Both the position numbers and the translations under genes were made by a program. A DNA stretch of 64,000 nt from Macrocybe gigantea (Eukaryota; Basidiomycota; Agaricomycetes; Agaricales; Callistosporiaceae): positions 186,001 to 250,000 of the forward strand of contig SJRY01000244.1 in assembly GCA_011319805.1 (NCBI GenBank). The letters are read 5' to 3'. Shown piece after piece: positions 34,730-46,111 of the stretch (position 1 is the stretch's first letter; every line of letters begins with the position of its first letter). The notes beneath the pieces are model-generated. The model made no database searches, had not been told where the DNA came from, and worked only from the letters and a program-made list of their open reading frames with translations.

Positions 34730-36861
34730 CTACTCGTTCCATCTGCGAAATCACAGTCTCAAGATCGATTACGTCCCTCCGGACAAACTAGAGCACTCAC
34801 GCGACCATGAACATACACACGACGCCAAAAGCCATCGCCGCAAACTGTCAACCCAAGCTGTGTCAGCACCACGGTGTTCGCGATCCGACTGGATAGTACG
34901 AGACAGCCCACCTCACGCATGGCTTGCTTGCCACTTTTGCTCTCGGCTAAGAGGCTAGATTATCAATATAATCATCAGCAACACGCCAAGTGAACATGGT
35001 TCTTGATAAGCAAGACAGGACAGAGCAGTGTCACGTACGTTGGCAGAACCGCAACAGCACCTATATAAAGAAAACCACCAGCCACGAATGGTATAACCTA
35101 CACGACCCTAAGTCAGCACCACTTGTTGACAAATTGCAACTCGAAAACAAGAATTGCGACTCGGCCAGACAATAGTATCTATACTTGCCAAATCAGACAG
35201 CAGAACCGTTGTTCCCAACAATCCAGCGGCGTTTCGTCGCACACCTGCGGCGAGGTCTTTCAATTGATAATTTCCTTGTTCCGTGGCAGCGAGATTGTGC
35301 ACCCCTATCCCAATGAACGTCCTGCAAGACAATCTCCACGTTATTCCCCGGCGCTGATTTCACCTATTGGCTGGACTTGCTCACCCGACCTATTCAGTTC
35401 CAAAATAGACGCGGCATCAGCGTTCACACATACATTAAGCGGAGTATAAAAACAACTGAAACATACGAAGGCCCCGATGGCTGTGACAAACTGCGACTGC
35501 ATGGCTTGCCTCTTTGTAAATCCGCTTCGGACCAAGATCGAGTAATCCGCAATTTCATGCGGAATTTCATGCGCGAAACACGCCAGGGTGGTCGTCGCGC
35601 CTATAAGCGGTGATGCATAAAAGGACGCGGCCATGCTATCCGCAAAATCGCATCAAGGTGGAGACTCTCAAATAAAGGACATAAGGCATACGCTAATCCG
35701 TCGGTGCTAATAACAACGGTTATCTAGTCTTTGCACTAGCATCAAATCAGAAATAACCCACATGTTATGCACAAAATCGCCGAAAAGGTTTAGATAAGCA
35801 GACATCTTGGATGGCCCGTGGGTCGATTTGGGTGTCTGATCCAAGTCCACTTGGCCATTTGTTTTCTCGGATTTCCTTGCTTTTATTCCATCCTGGCTCG
35901 AGCTCAGTTCTACGGCCGAGGTACTCGAGGTCACTTGCTCGCTAGCATGGGAATGAGAATGCGAGTGGCCCGTTGATTCTTCATCTCCGCCTAGGACGCG
36001 AAGAGTCTTTTCCATGAAGAAGAACGTGCCAAAGCCAATAAAAATACCGAGTCTGACAACGAACGTTTCAGAAAAGCGAAGGAAGAAGGAAGTAAGTTGG
36101 TGGAATTTCACCCGATCAAAATGTTGCGCTTTTCCTCCACTAGAACAAACTGCACGCCAGGGCCTTGATTTTCTCCCACAAAGGAATGAGGGACGAGGTG
36201 CAGGAACACATCGGAAAGCAGACCACCAGTCTAGATACAGCATCGGAATTCCGGCAATTAACACTGGTTGCAATGTATCGTCACGGGGAGAGGGCGGGAG
36301 AGGATCAAAGCAAGACCGATGAGATTTCCACGTACTGCAAATGCGGTCATAGTGTTCAACGTGTCACCGTTGATGTGCGCCGGAATGAAGGCGAGTATGA
36401 AGTTAGGCACCCTGAATACATACGTGACGAGAGCAAAGACGGCTATGTTGATACGGAGTGCAAAGGGGCTGGAGAGAACCTCACGAGCTGATATAGAACG
36501 TTCCGAGGACCGAATTCCACGCTGGCCCAAACGGGAAGAGCCAAGCGAACACTTGACGCATGATCAGGGACTGCTCCTCCTCCATCGCTGCCTTCAAGAT
36601 GCTGAGTTTCTGCACAACCGAGCAATTCTGCAGCTCTGTTTCCTGAATGACCAAAAGCTCAGTTCAGACAGCCGCGCCGGCTTCTTCCGTCCAATTCAAT
36701 CATTAACGACGGGGTTCACTCACGAAGACAGCGACAGACTGCGATTTATCCGAGCTTGAGTCGAAATGAGCGTGCAAGGAATCATGTCCTTTTGCTGCCT
36801 GGCAATAGCAGAGAGAAAGAGCGAATATAAGGAGCAGGAGACGCAGTCGAGGCCAAGCCAT
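34730..36861 (-). CDS. ZIP-family zinc transporter (ZIP7/Yke4-like)
   Basis: Thirteen exons encode 420 residues: 36724-36861, 36485-36642, 36336-36411, 36112-36230, 35762-36052, 35692-35706 (15 nt), 35467-35635, 35385-35389 (5 nt), 35189-35321, 35039-35097, 34912-34954, 34801-34844 and 34730-34742. The total is exactly divisible by three. Features: a signal peptide (MAWPRLRLLLLIFALSL), transmembrane blocks such as PNFILAFIPAHINGD and GGLLSDVFLHLVPH, and a cytosolic loop with a His-rich run (GHSHSHSHA). The metal-site helices are FGDFVHNITDGLAMAASFY and FAHEIPHEIADYSIL, and the C-terminus is MFMVAWNE. HNxxD and HExPHE are the zinc-binding signatures of this subfamily. Homologues release zinc from the ER or Golgi into the cytosol. 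Exons 6 and 8 are microexons inside conserved helices, and intron 9 is GC-AG (35098-35188). The gene shares a 197-bp divergent promoter with the HD-domain gene. Confidence 0.95.
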
Positions 36862-37058
36862 TACTTGGAGGTGCAGGTCGGTGTATTAGACAGTGAGTTC
36901 AAAGTTGAGCGTGTCATCCGTCACTGCGCCGAATTACAAATCCGGCACAGAATTCCGACTTCCGACTTTAGTCCCCCGACCACCAGTACGCCATCAGCCG
37001 CGATGGCGGACGTGTTGCGCGTCCTGACAGCGTGCTTTTCAGTAATTCGCTTTCGAAG
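36862..37058. promoter_or_regulatory. 197-bp bidirectional promoter, ZIP and HD-domain genes
   Basis: The two start codons face away from each other across 197 bp, so the 5' UTRs and core promoters of both genes must lie here. No clear TATA box is visible on either strand. Confidence 0.6.
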
Positions 37059-38233
37059 ATGTACCCAAGCGAGAGCGAGAAAGCTATCGTCAGCGCTGCC
37101 GAGAACGTTATGATCGAGACGATGGCGAGGTATGACCCGTCCCATGACTCCTATCACGGTGAGCCTTTTGTACTTGACGAGGCGACCATATTTCATATTG
37201 ACCTCGACGTGATCCGCTTCCGTGTCAATACAGTTCAACGTGTCCGAAGGACGGCCTTGGCCATCGCGCGGAGCCATCCAAAGCATCCCGACCTTCTTGT
37301 CGTCGAGCTCGGTGCGCTTCGCTCCTCGCCTGTGAGAGAAACGTGTTGACACAATAACATTTTCGTTTAGCTGCACTTCTACATGATATTCTGGACAAGA
37401 AATATGTTTCTCCAGCAGATGTGGCTGATCCTTACGCGTTTTTCCTCCCCTTCTTCCAGTCCATGACCCAGGAGCATGGTGTGGACCTCGTCGCTGACGG
37501 CAGGGCGCGTCAAATCTCACAAATCGTTGACAATGTCTCATGGACCACGGAAAAGCGCCTAAAGGAGCAGGACAAGTGGACTGAATGGCATAATTCTTGC
37601 GCAGAACTTCACTGTGTCCAAGATGCCGATCGTTTGGACGCCATTGGTGCCTTTGGTAAGACATGCGAACCTCTGTCCAGCTGCCAGACACTTGACCCGT
37701 CCTTCTTGTTGTTTTTCTCTCCTCTTTCTTTTCTTCGTCCGCTGATCTCGCGGTTCATGTTTCACTATTCTCCTTGGGGACAGGTATTATGCGCTGTGCT
37801 GCGTATAGCAGCATCACAAATCAGTGGGTGACCTGCCGTCGTTTCCGTTATTCACGGTTTCTTCCACGCCCATCGCTTATTGAATTGCTTTATTGAATGA
37901 TATTACACGTATACAGCGCGCTTCATGCACCAAACGGAGATCCAGCTGCTGCAAGCTCCGCAATCCAACATTTTCACGACAAGCTCCTTCACATACATGA
38001 CAGACTCAAAACAGAACACGGAAAACGCCTCGGTGAGAAGCGACACAAAGTTGTCAGTGATTCCTTTTACCATATCGCCGCTCTGCCATTTATTGACGTC
38101 TCCGCCATGTGGTGAACTTCGGACGCCCTTCTTCCATCTCCTGCGCTGGCTTGATGGTGGGCAGCTCCTAGATTTCCTGTCAGTCATCGAAGAAGAATAT
38201 AGCATTGCAACGCCCCCCACCAGTTCGTCTTGA
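37059..38233 (+). CDS. HD-domain metal-dependent phosphohydrolase
   Basis: Six exons, 37059-37158, 37234-37311, 37371-37655, 37784-37823, 37917-38052 and 38165-38233, encode 235 residues. The HD-superfamily metal ligands are present. There is a His in the DSYH block near residue 33, the HD pair in ALLHDILDKKYV (about residues 65-70), and the distal Asp in QDADRLDAIGAFG (about residue 150). The arrangement and length match the YedJ/YpgQ-type group of small HD hydrolases, which act on nucleotides or related phosphate esters. The exact substrate is unknown. The C-terminal helix FHDKLLHIHDRLKTE followed by KRHKV and FLSVIEEEY is also typical of that group. The last intron (38053-38164) uses a GTCAGT donor, and its removal places an acidic/Thr-rich terminus in frame. 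It is transcribed divergently from the zinc transporter. Confidence 0.87.
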
Positions 38234-38822
38234 GGATTTGTCATAGATCGCTCGGGATTACTTTGCATCTCACTGTACGGGAATCAGTGGCCTGTTGAGA
38301 AAACCAAGGCGAATTTCCCAGCGAGGGCGATTCCAATTATCGTAGCTTGTGGAAAGCCATTTCTCGCATTTGGTCGTTCCTAATATTGGAGACACCTCTA
38401 TACTATCATGTAGTATCGCAACGGAAGCTGCACCAATTGCTAATGACCGTATTTCATAGGTCGCACCGCTGCCCACGCCTGCGACATAAAGGTGTAAAAT
38501 ATGAGTCGCATTGACAAGAAACAAGAACCAGAACTAATAACCATACATGACACGCCCACGTCGTAAAGTTGAGACGACATACGAGGAAGAGGCTTAAGAG
38601 GAGTATTGAGAATCATAAACTCGGACAATACCACAACCGTGAGCGGTAGCGTCGTAATTCTCGCATCAGCATCAGAACAGGATATAATGGATGCCTAGTT
38701 GAGGACCCGAGCGCTTGCTTGAGCCATACGCGGCAGTCGAAGTGCATCGTTGCCGTGTGACATTACGAGCCGTTGACTTGAAGCTTCAAGTTTCAACCAA
38801 TGCTTCCCCGTTGCACTCAACC
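38234..38822. other. Intergenic, no gene seen
   Basis: This is 589 bp between two plus-strand genes. Minus-strand open frames here (38270-38524, 38440-38634) have no motif or splice support. It probably comprises the 3' UTR of the HD gene and the promoter of the kinase-like gene. Confidence 0.45.
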
Positions 38823-39756
38823 ATGGCTGGTGCCTCATTGAAGGCGACAGAATTCGTGTATCACCGACCGTAAGTGTTTTGCGACCATAATACCGCTCCT
38901 CACGCTGATAGAATGAGAAAGATCCTTCAGTCTTACCAGTCTTTTGTGGTCCGCCTGGCTTCATGTTCCGCCGCGTGTACGCTTGGCAATCTATAGAGCT
39001 TTGTGGCGTTTCTCGGGAGTTCGAGGAAGAACATCATCTTTTTTCGTCAAGCGCCTTGTTCCTTTCAACGTGTATGCGAAGGAAGGAACTGTCCGGGAAG
39101 CCCTTGCCACCCAGTATGTCGCAGAAAATACGACAATCCCAGTGCCACTCATGTTAGACGTCGTCGAATCCCGCGACTCCCATTTCCTCCTGATGACTGG
39201 CGTGAAAGGGAGACAATACGGTCCAACAAATGTCATACTGGATGACATGCCAGAACCCCAGCGTGTCGTCTTCAGGGAAACTCTGCGCGGCTGGTTCGAC
39301 CAGCTGCGACAGCTATCGCCACCGGACGAGCAGGGTATCTCCGGGTTTATGGGGGCGGCTGTGACGTCCTATCGTATCTCACATTGTGGCACTGTCGGCC
39401 CCTTCTCCTCCGTGGACGAATTTCACGAGGAGTCCTTCTGCCAACCGTGGGAAACCGATGATGGCTTGGTGCGCGCCGCCATTGAGAAGAGAACTAAGAC
39501 GCGTTACAGAATATGCTTCACACATGGCGATATCAACCCTCACAATATCCTCGTGGACGAAGATCTTCGCCCGTGTGCTTTGGTCGATTGGGCCTGTGCA
39601 GGGTGGATGCCCGAATACTGGGAATATATCAACACACTGTATATCCGCGAAAGAAGATACCTGGGATGGAAGCAATTGTCCACAGAGATCTTTCCGAATT
39701 ATCAGTCAGAGCTTACGGTGGAGAGGGCTATATGGACTAATTACATACCGCCATGA
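38823..39756 (+). CDS. APH-fold phosphotransferase (aminoglycoside-phosphotransferase/choline-kinase-like)
   Basis: Two exons, 38823-38869 and 38940-39756, encode 287 residues. The start MAGASLKATEF in exon 1 joins in phase to LLWSAWLHVPP. The catalytic loop is clear: FTHGDINPHNILVDE (HGDxxxxN), followed by ALVDWACAGWMPEYWEY, where the Asp of the DW motif would bind magnesium. The N-lobe block FFVKRLVPFN holds the candidate ATP-binding Lys. Agaricomycetes carry many such genes. Substrates are mostly unknown and clinical antibiotic resistance should not be assumed. The C-terminus (WTNYIPP) is a little short compared with relatives, and a further 3' exon is possible but not evident. It is the last gene before a 3.4-kb gene-poor stretch. 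Confidence 0.85.
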
Positions 39757-42700
39757 CATACCCTAGCGTACCTTTCCGAGCCGTATTGTTCTTGCTTTCT
39801 CCCTAACAGTTACAGCCATTTTCGACCACCTTCTTACTCGCTATTCCTTGCTCTTTTCCAGCCGCCATCTTCTCATTGTTGCTTCCGAATCACGTTATAA
39901 GGATGAGGATGTTCAAGGTGGAAATTGTCCGTCCGATAATCTAGTACTTTTTTGGACGACTCCCTAGGCCTGTTGCCGTTAGTTTGGCTACGACTTCTAG
40001 CTAAGTTATGCATGCAATCGCGCAAGCTGTCTGCAAAAAAGCCTCTCCCCAGGCAGCAAATGCAAGTCCTGCAATGCCGGGTTGTTCTTACTCGATTCCC
40101 GTGCATAGTGATACCGTCGTTCCCTGGGAATAATAGCTCTCTGAAGACTGGCAAAAAAAGAACTTGCACGTTTGGAAGCACTGACTTCAGCACTATGTGT
40201 GCAAGCTTAAGCACCACTGAGCTGTGTCATCGTTCGCCTGGCTCTTCAGCGCGGAGAACAAGAATCCGGAGGTCAGAGTCTGATAGATTCAGAACAGGTG
40301 TGCGCGTCCTTGCCGTCTGGCACGAGTTCTCCTAGGAAATTGAACAAACCCACAACTCAAATTTGGTTGTGAGTGTTCTGGACAATTCTTCATCTTACAC
40401 ACCTCTGGGAATGATGCTTTCACATTCACATCGTCGCACTTGCGGTCCGTGGATTTGGTGCAAGGTAAGTCGCCTTCAGCGCGTGGAACTCTGTGGTTGT
40501 GCTACCTGGTCTCGGCGTGCATTCGGCGCTTTCCTTGGGAGCGAATAGGGTCTCTCGGGAATCTGTTTGAAAACCTTGACTGGCGTTTTTGTTCTGGCGG
40601 GCCCGTTGTGGATAGTGCGCGCCCTAACTCTTGCTTTTCGCGTGTCCCGGCTTCAGAGGAATATGACAACTACAGGGGACCGCGCCAGAGATGCGGCTCT
40701 GCGCAGATGTCCTTGCCTCGGTCAAGCAAGAAGGATATCCAAACGCGGATTCTAGAATACCTTCAGGGAAAACATGTTTTGCAGACACGGGAAAGGACTG
40801 CATTTTGAGGGCGATCTTGAGACCGTGCCCAACGCCTGGGTCCTAAACTTACGGGCAGACGGTTTAGTACCTCGAAATTCATTCACGGAAGTAGATCTCT
40901 GTGAGTAGACAATTGGCTAGAAACATAAAGCAAACCCTCACCTTTCACATCTCTTACTGCCCACGGATGGAGATACTCTGGGGCTGAAATCCATCTACCG
41001 ATTGTCGTCTTCGGGCGCCCGGACCTTCTAACTGACTTCTGTGATACCAGACAAGGTTGGACGTAAAAGGACAGTTGGAATATCGACTTTTCAATGCACA
41101 TACCAAGCGCGACCATGCATCTACGTTTTGCGATCCATATCAGTTCCCCCTGTTGGCCGTTGACCTACCTAGATGTGCTTGGGAACAGTGAGAATGCGAC
41201 GGCCTGCAGCATACCTTTTTCGCAACTCGATATGCAACATTGCGGAGCCTTTTACCGTGTTCCGGGTTCTTCCAGAGGGGCCATGTCGATTGTTAAATCT
41301 CGGCCTTCAGGAGCATTCCCAGCTGGAGATGCAGGGGAAATCCGCGACCGGGCAGCGAAAATTTTCGTAAACGCCGTACCTATTCCCCATCTGAATCTTT
41401 CTGGCTGTTGTTTCTCGAATTTTGCTCCGCAGATCTGCTACCTGCGGTCCATCAACATGCTCCTCGTGGAGCGCAGACTAAGCTTCTCTAGTTCTTCTCC
41501 GGTTGGTCTCTGGGTCCGGTGACCTTATCCACAGTTAACGTTACTGCACTGTCCATGCCAACCACGGCTGCCTACGCAAATGGCTAAATTGTCTGCGGCC
41601 TGCCTTCAAGGATTCAAATTCAAGTCCGACGACAAATGGTTAACTCTGGAAAGCATGGTGATGTCTCCTTTTTGCTCCCCCCTCCTCCTGGTTTTTCCCT
41701 GGAAGTCTGCGGCCCAAAACACAAAAGCAAAGAACATTCATGTTTCATCCAACGTCTTTGGTCCGCCCGATCCCCCAGCTCCGCCCTGAATGGGCCGTAA
41801 TGGTTTGCGTGCGCAATTTTATTGGTGGGCCACGGAGACAAGACGCGGGACCAAATCCTTGGAGCTTCACCGGCTCCTCACGTCCCCCCACGCCGCCGAT
41901 CACGCGAAACACGAGCCACATGCGCCCATCCTCCAGGATGCGTGTAAGAAGGTCAGAAATTTTCCAAGGAATATATCCGTTACGAACTCACCCACGACCG
42001 ATCCAGGGGCGATTCCTCCTCGAATCTGCGCCTCGCACATCTTTTCACTATCCATTTTGACGCGACAATGTCGGAGCATAGGTTACGTGCGCAAACATCC
42101 GTAAGACGGTCCACGGCGACTTGGGAATGCGTCAACAAAAACGGCCGAGTTCCCTCGTTGCCCAGGAATCACTCAAGCGTCTGTCCTCGTCTGCTCTTTC
42201 CCGTCTCTGTTATCGGTCTTCTCCTGAAAATCGTCCCGTCTGTCCTATCAATAGATACCACACGACGACGGCGAATGGACACGCACACTTCATGATGACG
42301 CCGGTCAAACACGTTGAACAGAGAGGCAGATAATGCACAGACCCGGCCTAGCCCAAGCCAAGGCGGCACTAGACCCTGTTGCCCGTGGACAAAGGTCGAA
42401 GACGGAGCAGCGTGGGCGAAAGAAGCTCTCGAGTCGATGGTATAGTTCTTCATTCCGTTGACCCCAAACCTGATCGCTTACAGTATAAATATGCCTCGAC
42501 TAATTATTACATATAAGCGGGCAATAAGCGTCTCGAAGATTAATTGGCGGGCCGAGAGTTCCATTTCGATACGTTGCCTGCAGAAGTGCTTGCAATGTCA
42601 CGATTCACTTCGACATCGGGGGCAGTGTACTCCATTGGATTTATGGATCCATGCCATCGGCCATTCAGTTACTGCCTTGCTGCGGTATGCAATGAGAAGG

Positions 42701-43208
42701 AAACAGATAAGAGGGACAGATTGCGACTTGTGTGTCAACAGTTGGTGCTTCGTCTCCTCATAAGGCGAACTTGAACCGAGACTCTTCTTAATAACTTGTT
42801 TCCGTGACATGTGTATCAAATGGCAATCTCGAAGCTCTGTTGAGAAGAAATAAATTAAACGCGTGTGTAAACTATTACAGCAGGGGAAAGCAGTTCGTGG
42901 GTAACAGAGAAGACGCACTCAAGAGTTACAAGGATCTGCACCATACGACAGAAGTAGTGTATCATAAACGGTTATACATACAACAGCGCGACGATGTCGA
43001 CCAAATAATGGATGATGAATGCTTATGGCAAGTTGCGATTGACCAAGACACCAAGAATTATCAAGGAGAAAGTTAGGGAGCGGTGGCTTCTAGCCTGCGC
43101 AAATATTAAGGTCGTGAGACGACAATGGTATAATGCTGTGTGATGAAGAGAATGACGAATAGCAATGTTGGATATGAACGCAATGATAAAAACACTTGTG
43201 CAGAGCAA
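39757..43208. other. 3.4-kb gene-poor region
   Basis: Short unconnected open frames occur on both strands, the longest about 127-142 codons (39952-40335 and 41094-41522, both +). There are no domain motifs, no splice-supported chains, no RNA gene and no repeats that I can support. Confidence 0.45.
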
Positions 43209-45205
43209 TCAAACCAAAGCAGCTGATTGCAAGTATCCTCGGAAAATCGAGTCACGGACTACGAAGACTGATTAATATCAGTTTGTTGACAGCAGCGCAA
43301 TAAAGCATACCGTTCCCAATGATACGTTGAGTAGCCTTTGTATCCTGAAGAGCGCTGAGTCATGGTGTCAGATGAGCATCTTTGTCGGACATACCACAAC
43401 GCTCGTGAAGTGAGTGTACAGCACTCGACGATTCTCGTTATTTTTGCGATGCACCTGCAAAAAGTGTGCCCGGAAGTATTGGACGACAGTCTCGTAATCA
43501 TTGGACCGGTCGCCAAATGATGTGATGCTTGGGCGCTGATCAGGAAAATGAAGACTATATCCTAACAACAGAAGCTCACTATTTCCGAACTTTAAGCCCC
43601 GATTCCAACTTCGCTTTCAATAAATCGGTTTTATCTGACGTATTTTCATGACCGTGAGCATTTCAGTGAATGATTTGGAATGATACAACTTACTGAGGAA
43701 TAGGACAAGGTGAACGTTCTTTAGCAGAGCATTGGAACATATCTGGGTGAATAGTTGGAGAGAATCATCTATCCTGTTCGTGCGAGGATCTTCCTCCAGA
43801 TACTAGCAGGCAACGAGTTAAATGTGAACTAAAGCATGGCACTAATTACTCACCTGGTCGAAAGCACTGACAGGGGCAACGAAAATGATAGCGTTGGCAT
43901 CATCAAAGTAGGGCACCCAGGAATGTCGTTGTCCGCGGGCTCCGCCAACGTCATACAAGTGCCAGGATACCGCTTTCCCATGGATGGTGAGATCAAAGAC
44001 GTGCTCGGCTACACCCATGGTCTGTATGCGCGCATGAAGGATGTCATCTGTGCGAAAAGGTGACTATATGCGGCGTATTAGATCAGAAATTGCATACCAG
44101 TAGTCGGGACGTAATCAGGAGCTGCGACACGAAATATATGCCGAAGGAAGCTGGCGGATATGAGTCAGCCTAGCTTGTAGGCTTTGAAAAGAGTGGCGTT
44201 ACTCACAACTCTGACCATTCATCGAGCTTAAGCTTCCGTTTTGAGATGAGTGCTCTGACGGTTGGATGCGCCCAGAGTTCCTGAATGTCTTCCCTTGTTT
44301 CTGTAAGCATGCGCCCAACCTCCGCTACTAAGGGATCCTGAATAACATCCTGGGAAATGCTCTCGCGGGCTTTCTTCGCTTCGTAGTCGTTGGAGGAATG
44401 ACGATTCTTAATTTTCCCGAGAGCGTTCTCGATCGTGCGCGCCTGCCAACCGCTCCGTACGTAAACAGCACCTCTGCCAGATCCGGAGACGGTAATACCG
44501 CCACTAAGCCGATCAGCAAGCTGTGAATCAGTCGACACGAGTGGATTCAACCGTCTGCGCAGAGTACCGATTTGGGAAGCACCAGTGTCCCTTGGGGAAT
44601 GAATGATGGATTGAGGGCTATCAGAGTTGGAGGGCGACAAGGAGGAACGTGTGAGCATAGATGAATTCATCAGGGAAGTAGAGGGGGACGGCTGGTCCGC
44701 AATTCCGCGGGGACGTGACTTTTGGGTCAAAATTGAAGCATAATCCTCAGTGTGTTCGGTCTGGTCGTCAAAGGTGTCGTCCCATGCTTCCAAGGTATTA
44801 AGGATATGCTTCAGGGAGCGAATGACGTTGAAATAGATGACAGTTTTCCAAGAAATGCGCTCTTGATCAATAGTGCTGGGCTTGTACATAAGCTGGAACT
44901 GCTTCTGAAGAGTCGACTTGCCGCTCTCTGCTTGACCAAGGAGCAGTAGCTTCGCAGAGGTATCAACACAAAGTCCATGTGGAGAAATATCGAAAGGCTA
45001 CCTTAACGTCGCCCTTTCTTCTCCTGAGTTTCTCTCGCTCCTGCCTGAGGTCTTCGTCTATTTGCTCGGATACCCGCTTTGCTTCCGCTTCCCTAGCAAG
45101 CCGCATCCTCTTTTCCTGCTCAGACTCGGTGGGCGGGGGACGCATGACGGCAGAGATTGGGTCATCCTGACTGTAGATGGAGGAGGTCCGCACAAGGGTT
45201 GCCAT
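43209..45205 (-). CDS. Heterotrimeric G-protein alpha subunit, long insert-bearing form
   Basis: Nine exons: 45002-45205, 44207-44949, 44098-44150, 43854-44047, 43694-43802, 43580-43634, 43395-43535, 43311-43344 and 43209-43267. They give about 530 residues, against about 350 for a standard G-alpha. GTP-binding blocks are present: P-loop GQAESGKST (usual GAGESGKST), switch II DVGGARGQRHSW (usual DVGGQRSERKKW), the guanine-specificity block LFLNKTDLL, and a C-terminal RGYLQSAAL. A charged N-terminal coiled region precedes the P-loop. An insert of roughly 150 residues rich in Ser/Arg replaces part of the helical domain. There is no N-terminal MGxxxS myristoylation motif. Such long forms occur as a basidiomycete-specific group with unclear coupling. 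The exon 6/7 junction is one base short of phase, either a missing base or a 25-nt intron. The gene is divergent from the cyclophilin. Confidence 0.9.
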
Positions 45206-45334
45206 CTGAGAGAGGGAGTCGGCGTGGTGAACAGAGATCAAGGATATAAATACGGAGATCGAGTGATCGTCACGAGACGTCACATCATTAAGCAGTGCGG
45301 ATGTCACATGGCGGGCCGATTATTCTTTCTTCAA
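45206..45334. promoter_or_regulatory. 129-bp bidirectional promoter, G-alpha and cyclophilin
   Basis: The start codons of the two divergent genes are only 129 bp apart, so transcription of each must begin within this interval. An AT-rich patch (GATATAAATAC) at about 45242 may serve as a TATA element. Confidence 0.6.
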
Positions 45335-46111
45335 ATGGTATGTCGTTCTTCAAGAGCAACCTGCTGTTGCGCAACCGCCACTCACCAATTGTCAGTCCGT
45401 GACACTTCATACAACACATGGCGACCTCAAAGTAGGTATTTCAGACGTTTTGCTTAGTCTTCAATTCATCACCGAGTCCACAAGATGGAAATTTTCTGCG
45501 AGGCTGTACCTAAGGCGGCTGAGGTAACCCTTTCATTTCATCGGGGTGCTCCTGACCCCGGTTCAGTTTTTTTCCCAGAATTTCCTGGCATTGGCTGCCT
45601 CCGATTACTATGATGGATGTATCTTCCATCGCAACATCAGGGGCTTTATGATCCAGACTGGCGACCCAACTGGGACGGGTAAAGGCGGCCAGAGCATCTG
45701 GGGGACGCCGTTTACAGACGAGATCAGGTCTACGTTAAAAGTTGGCTGCTTGTAACAATGCTCTAAATCCTGTGTGCTGATTTACCCGTGGCCGATGATC
45801 CAGTTCAACACTCGCGGAATCGTCGCAATGGCCAACTCGGGCCCAGACACAAACAAAAGCCAATTTTTCATCACCTATGCAAAGCAGCCGCACCTGGACG
45901 GCAAGTACACGATCTTTGGGAAGGTCATCGACGGGACAGATTCTACACTAGATGCCATGGAGCGTGTCCAAGTCAACAACAAGAACTGGCCTCTCACCGA
46001 GATCAAATTAACCCATGTAGGCACATTTTACCCATCACGCTGATATATGTATTGACGTGCCTGCAGATCACTATTCACGCAAACCCAATTGCCGATGCAA
46101 GATTGCGTTAG
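45335..46111 (+). CDS. Cyclophilin-type peptidyl-prolyl isomerase, PPIL3-like
   Basis: Six coding exons, 45335-45337, 45396-45431, 45485-45523, 45579-45740, 45804-46016 and 46067-46111, give 165 residues. The first coding exon contributes only the ATG, which abuts a GTATGT donor. The second begins [12 protein letters not shown], exactly where PPIL3 proteins begin after Met. The isomerase core is complete: [39 protein letters not shown] and [12 protein letters not shown]. The C-terminus is [11 protein letters not shown], typical of PPIL3. The active-site Arg, Phe and Gln are present. The Trp that gives strong cyclosporin sensitivity is not obvious. PPIL3 proteins associate with spliceosomes. 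An alternative stop at 46043 would be used if the last intron were retained. Length matches the family (about 160). Confidence 0.93.

Noticed and set aside
36921..37691. 256-codon minus-strand open frame
   Set aside because: It is antisense to the spliced HD-domain gene, whose exons, metal ligands and phases are consistent. The minus frame has no motif.
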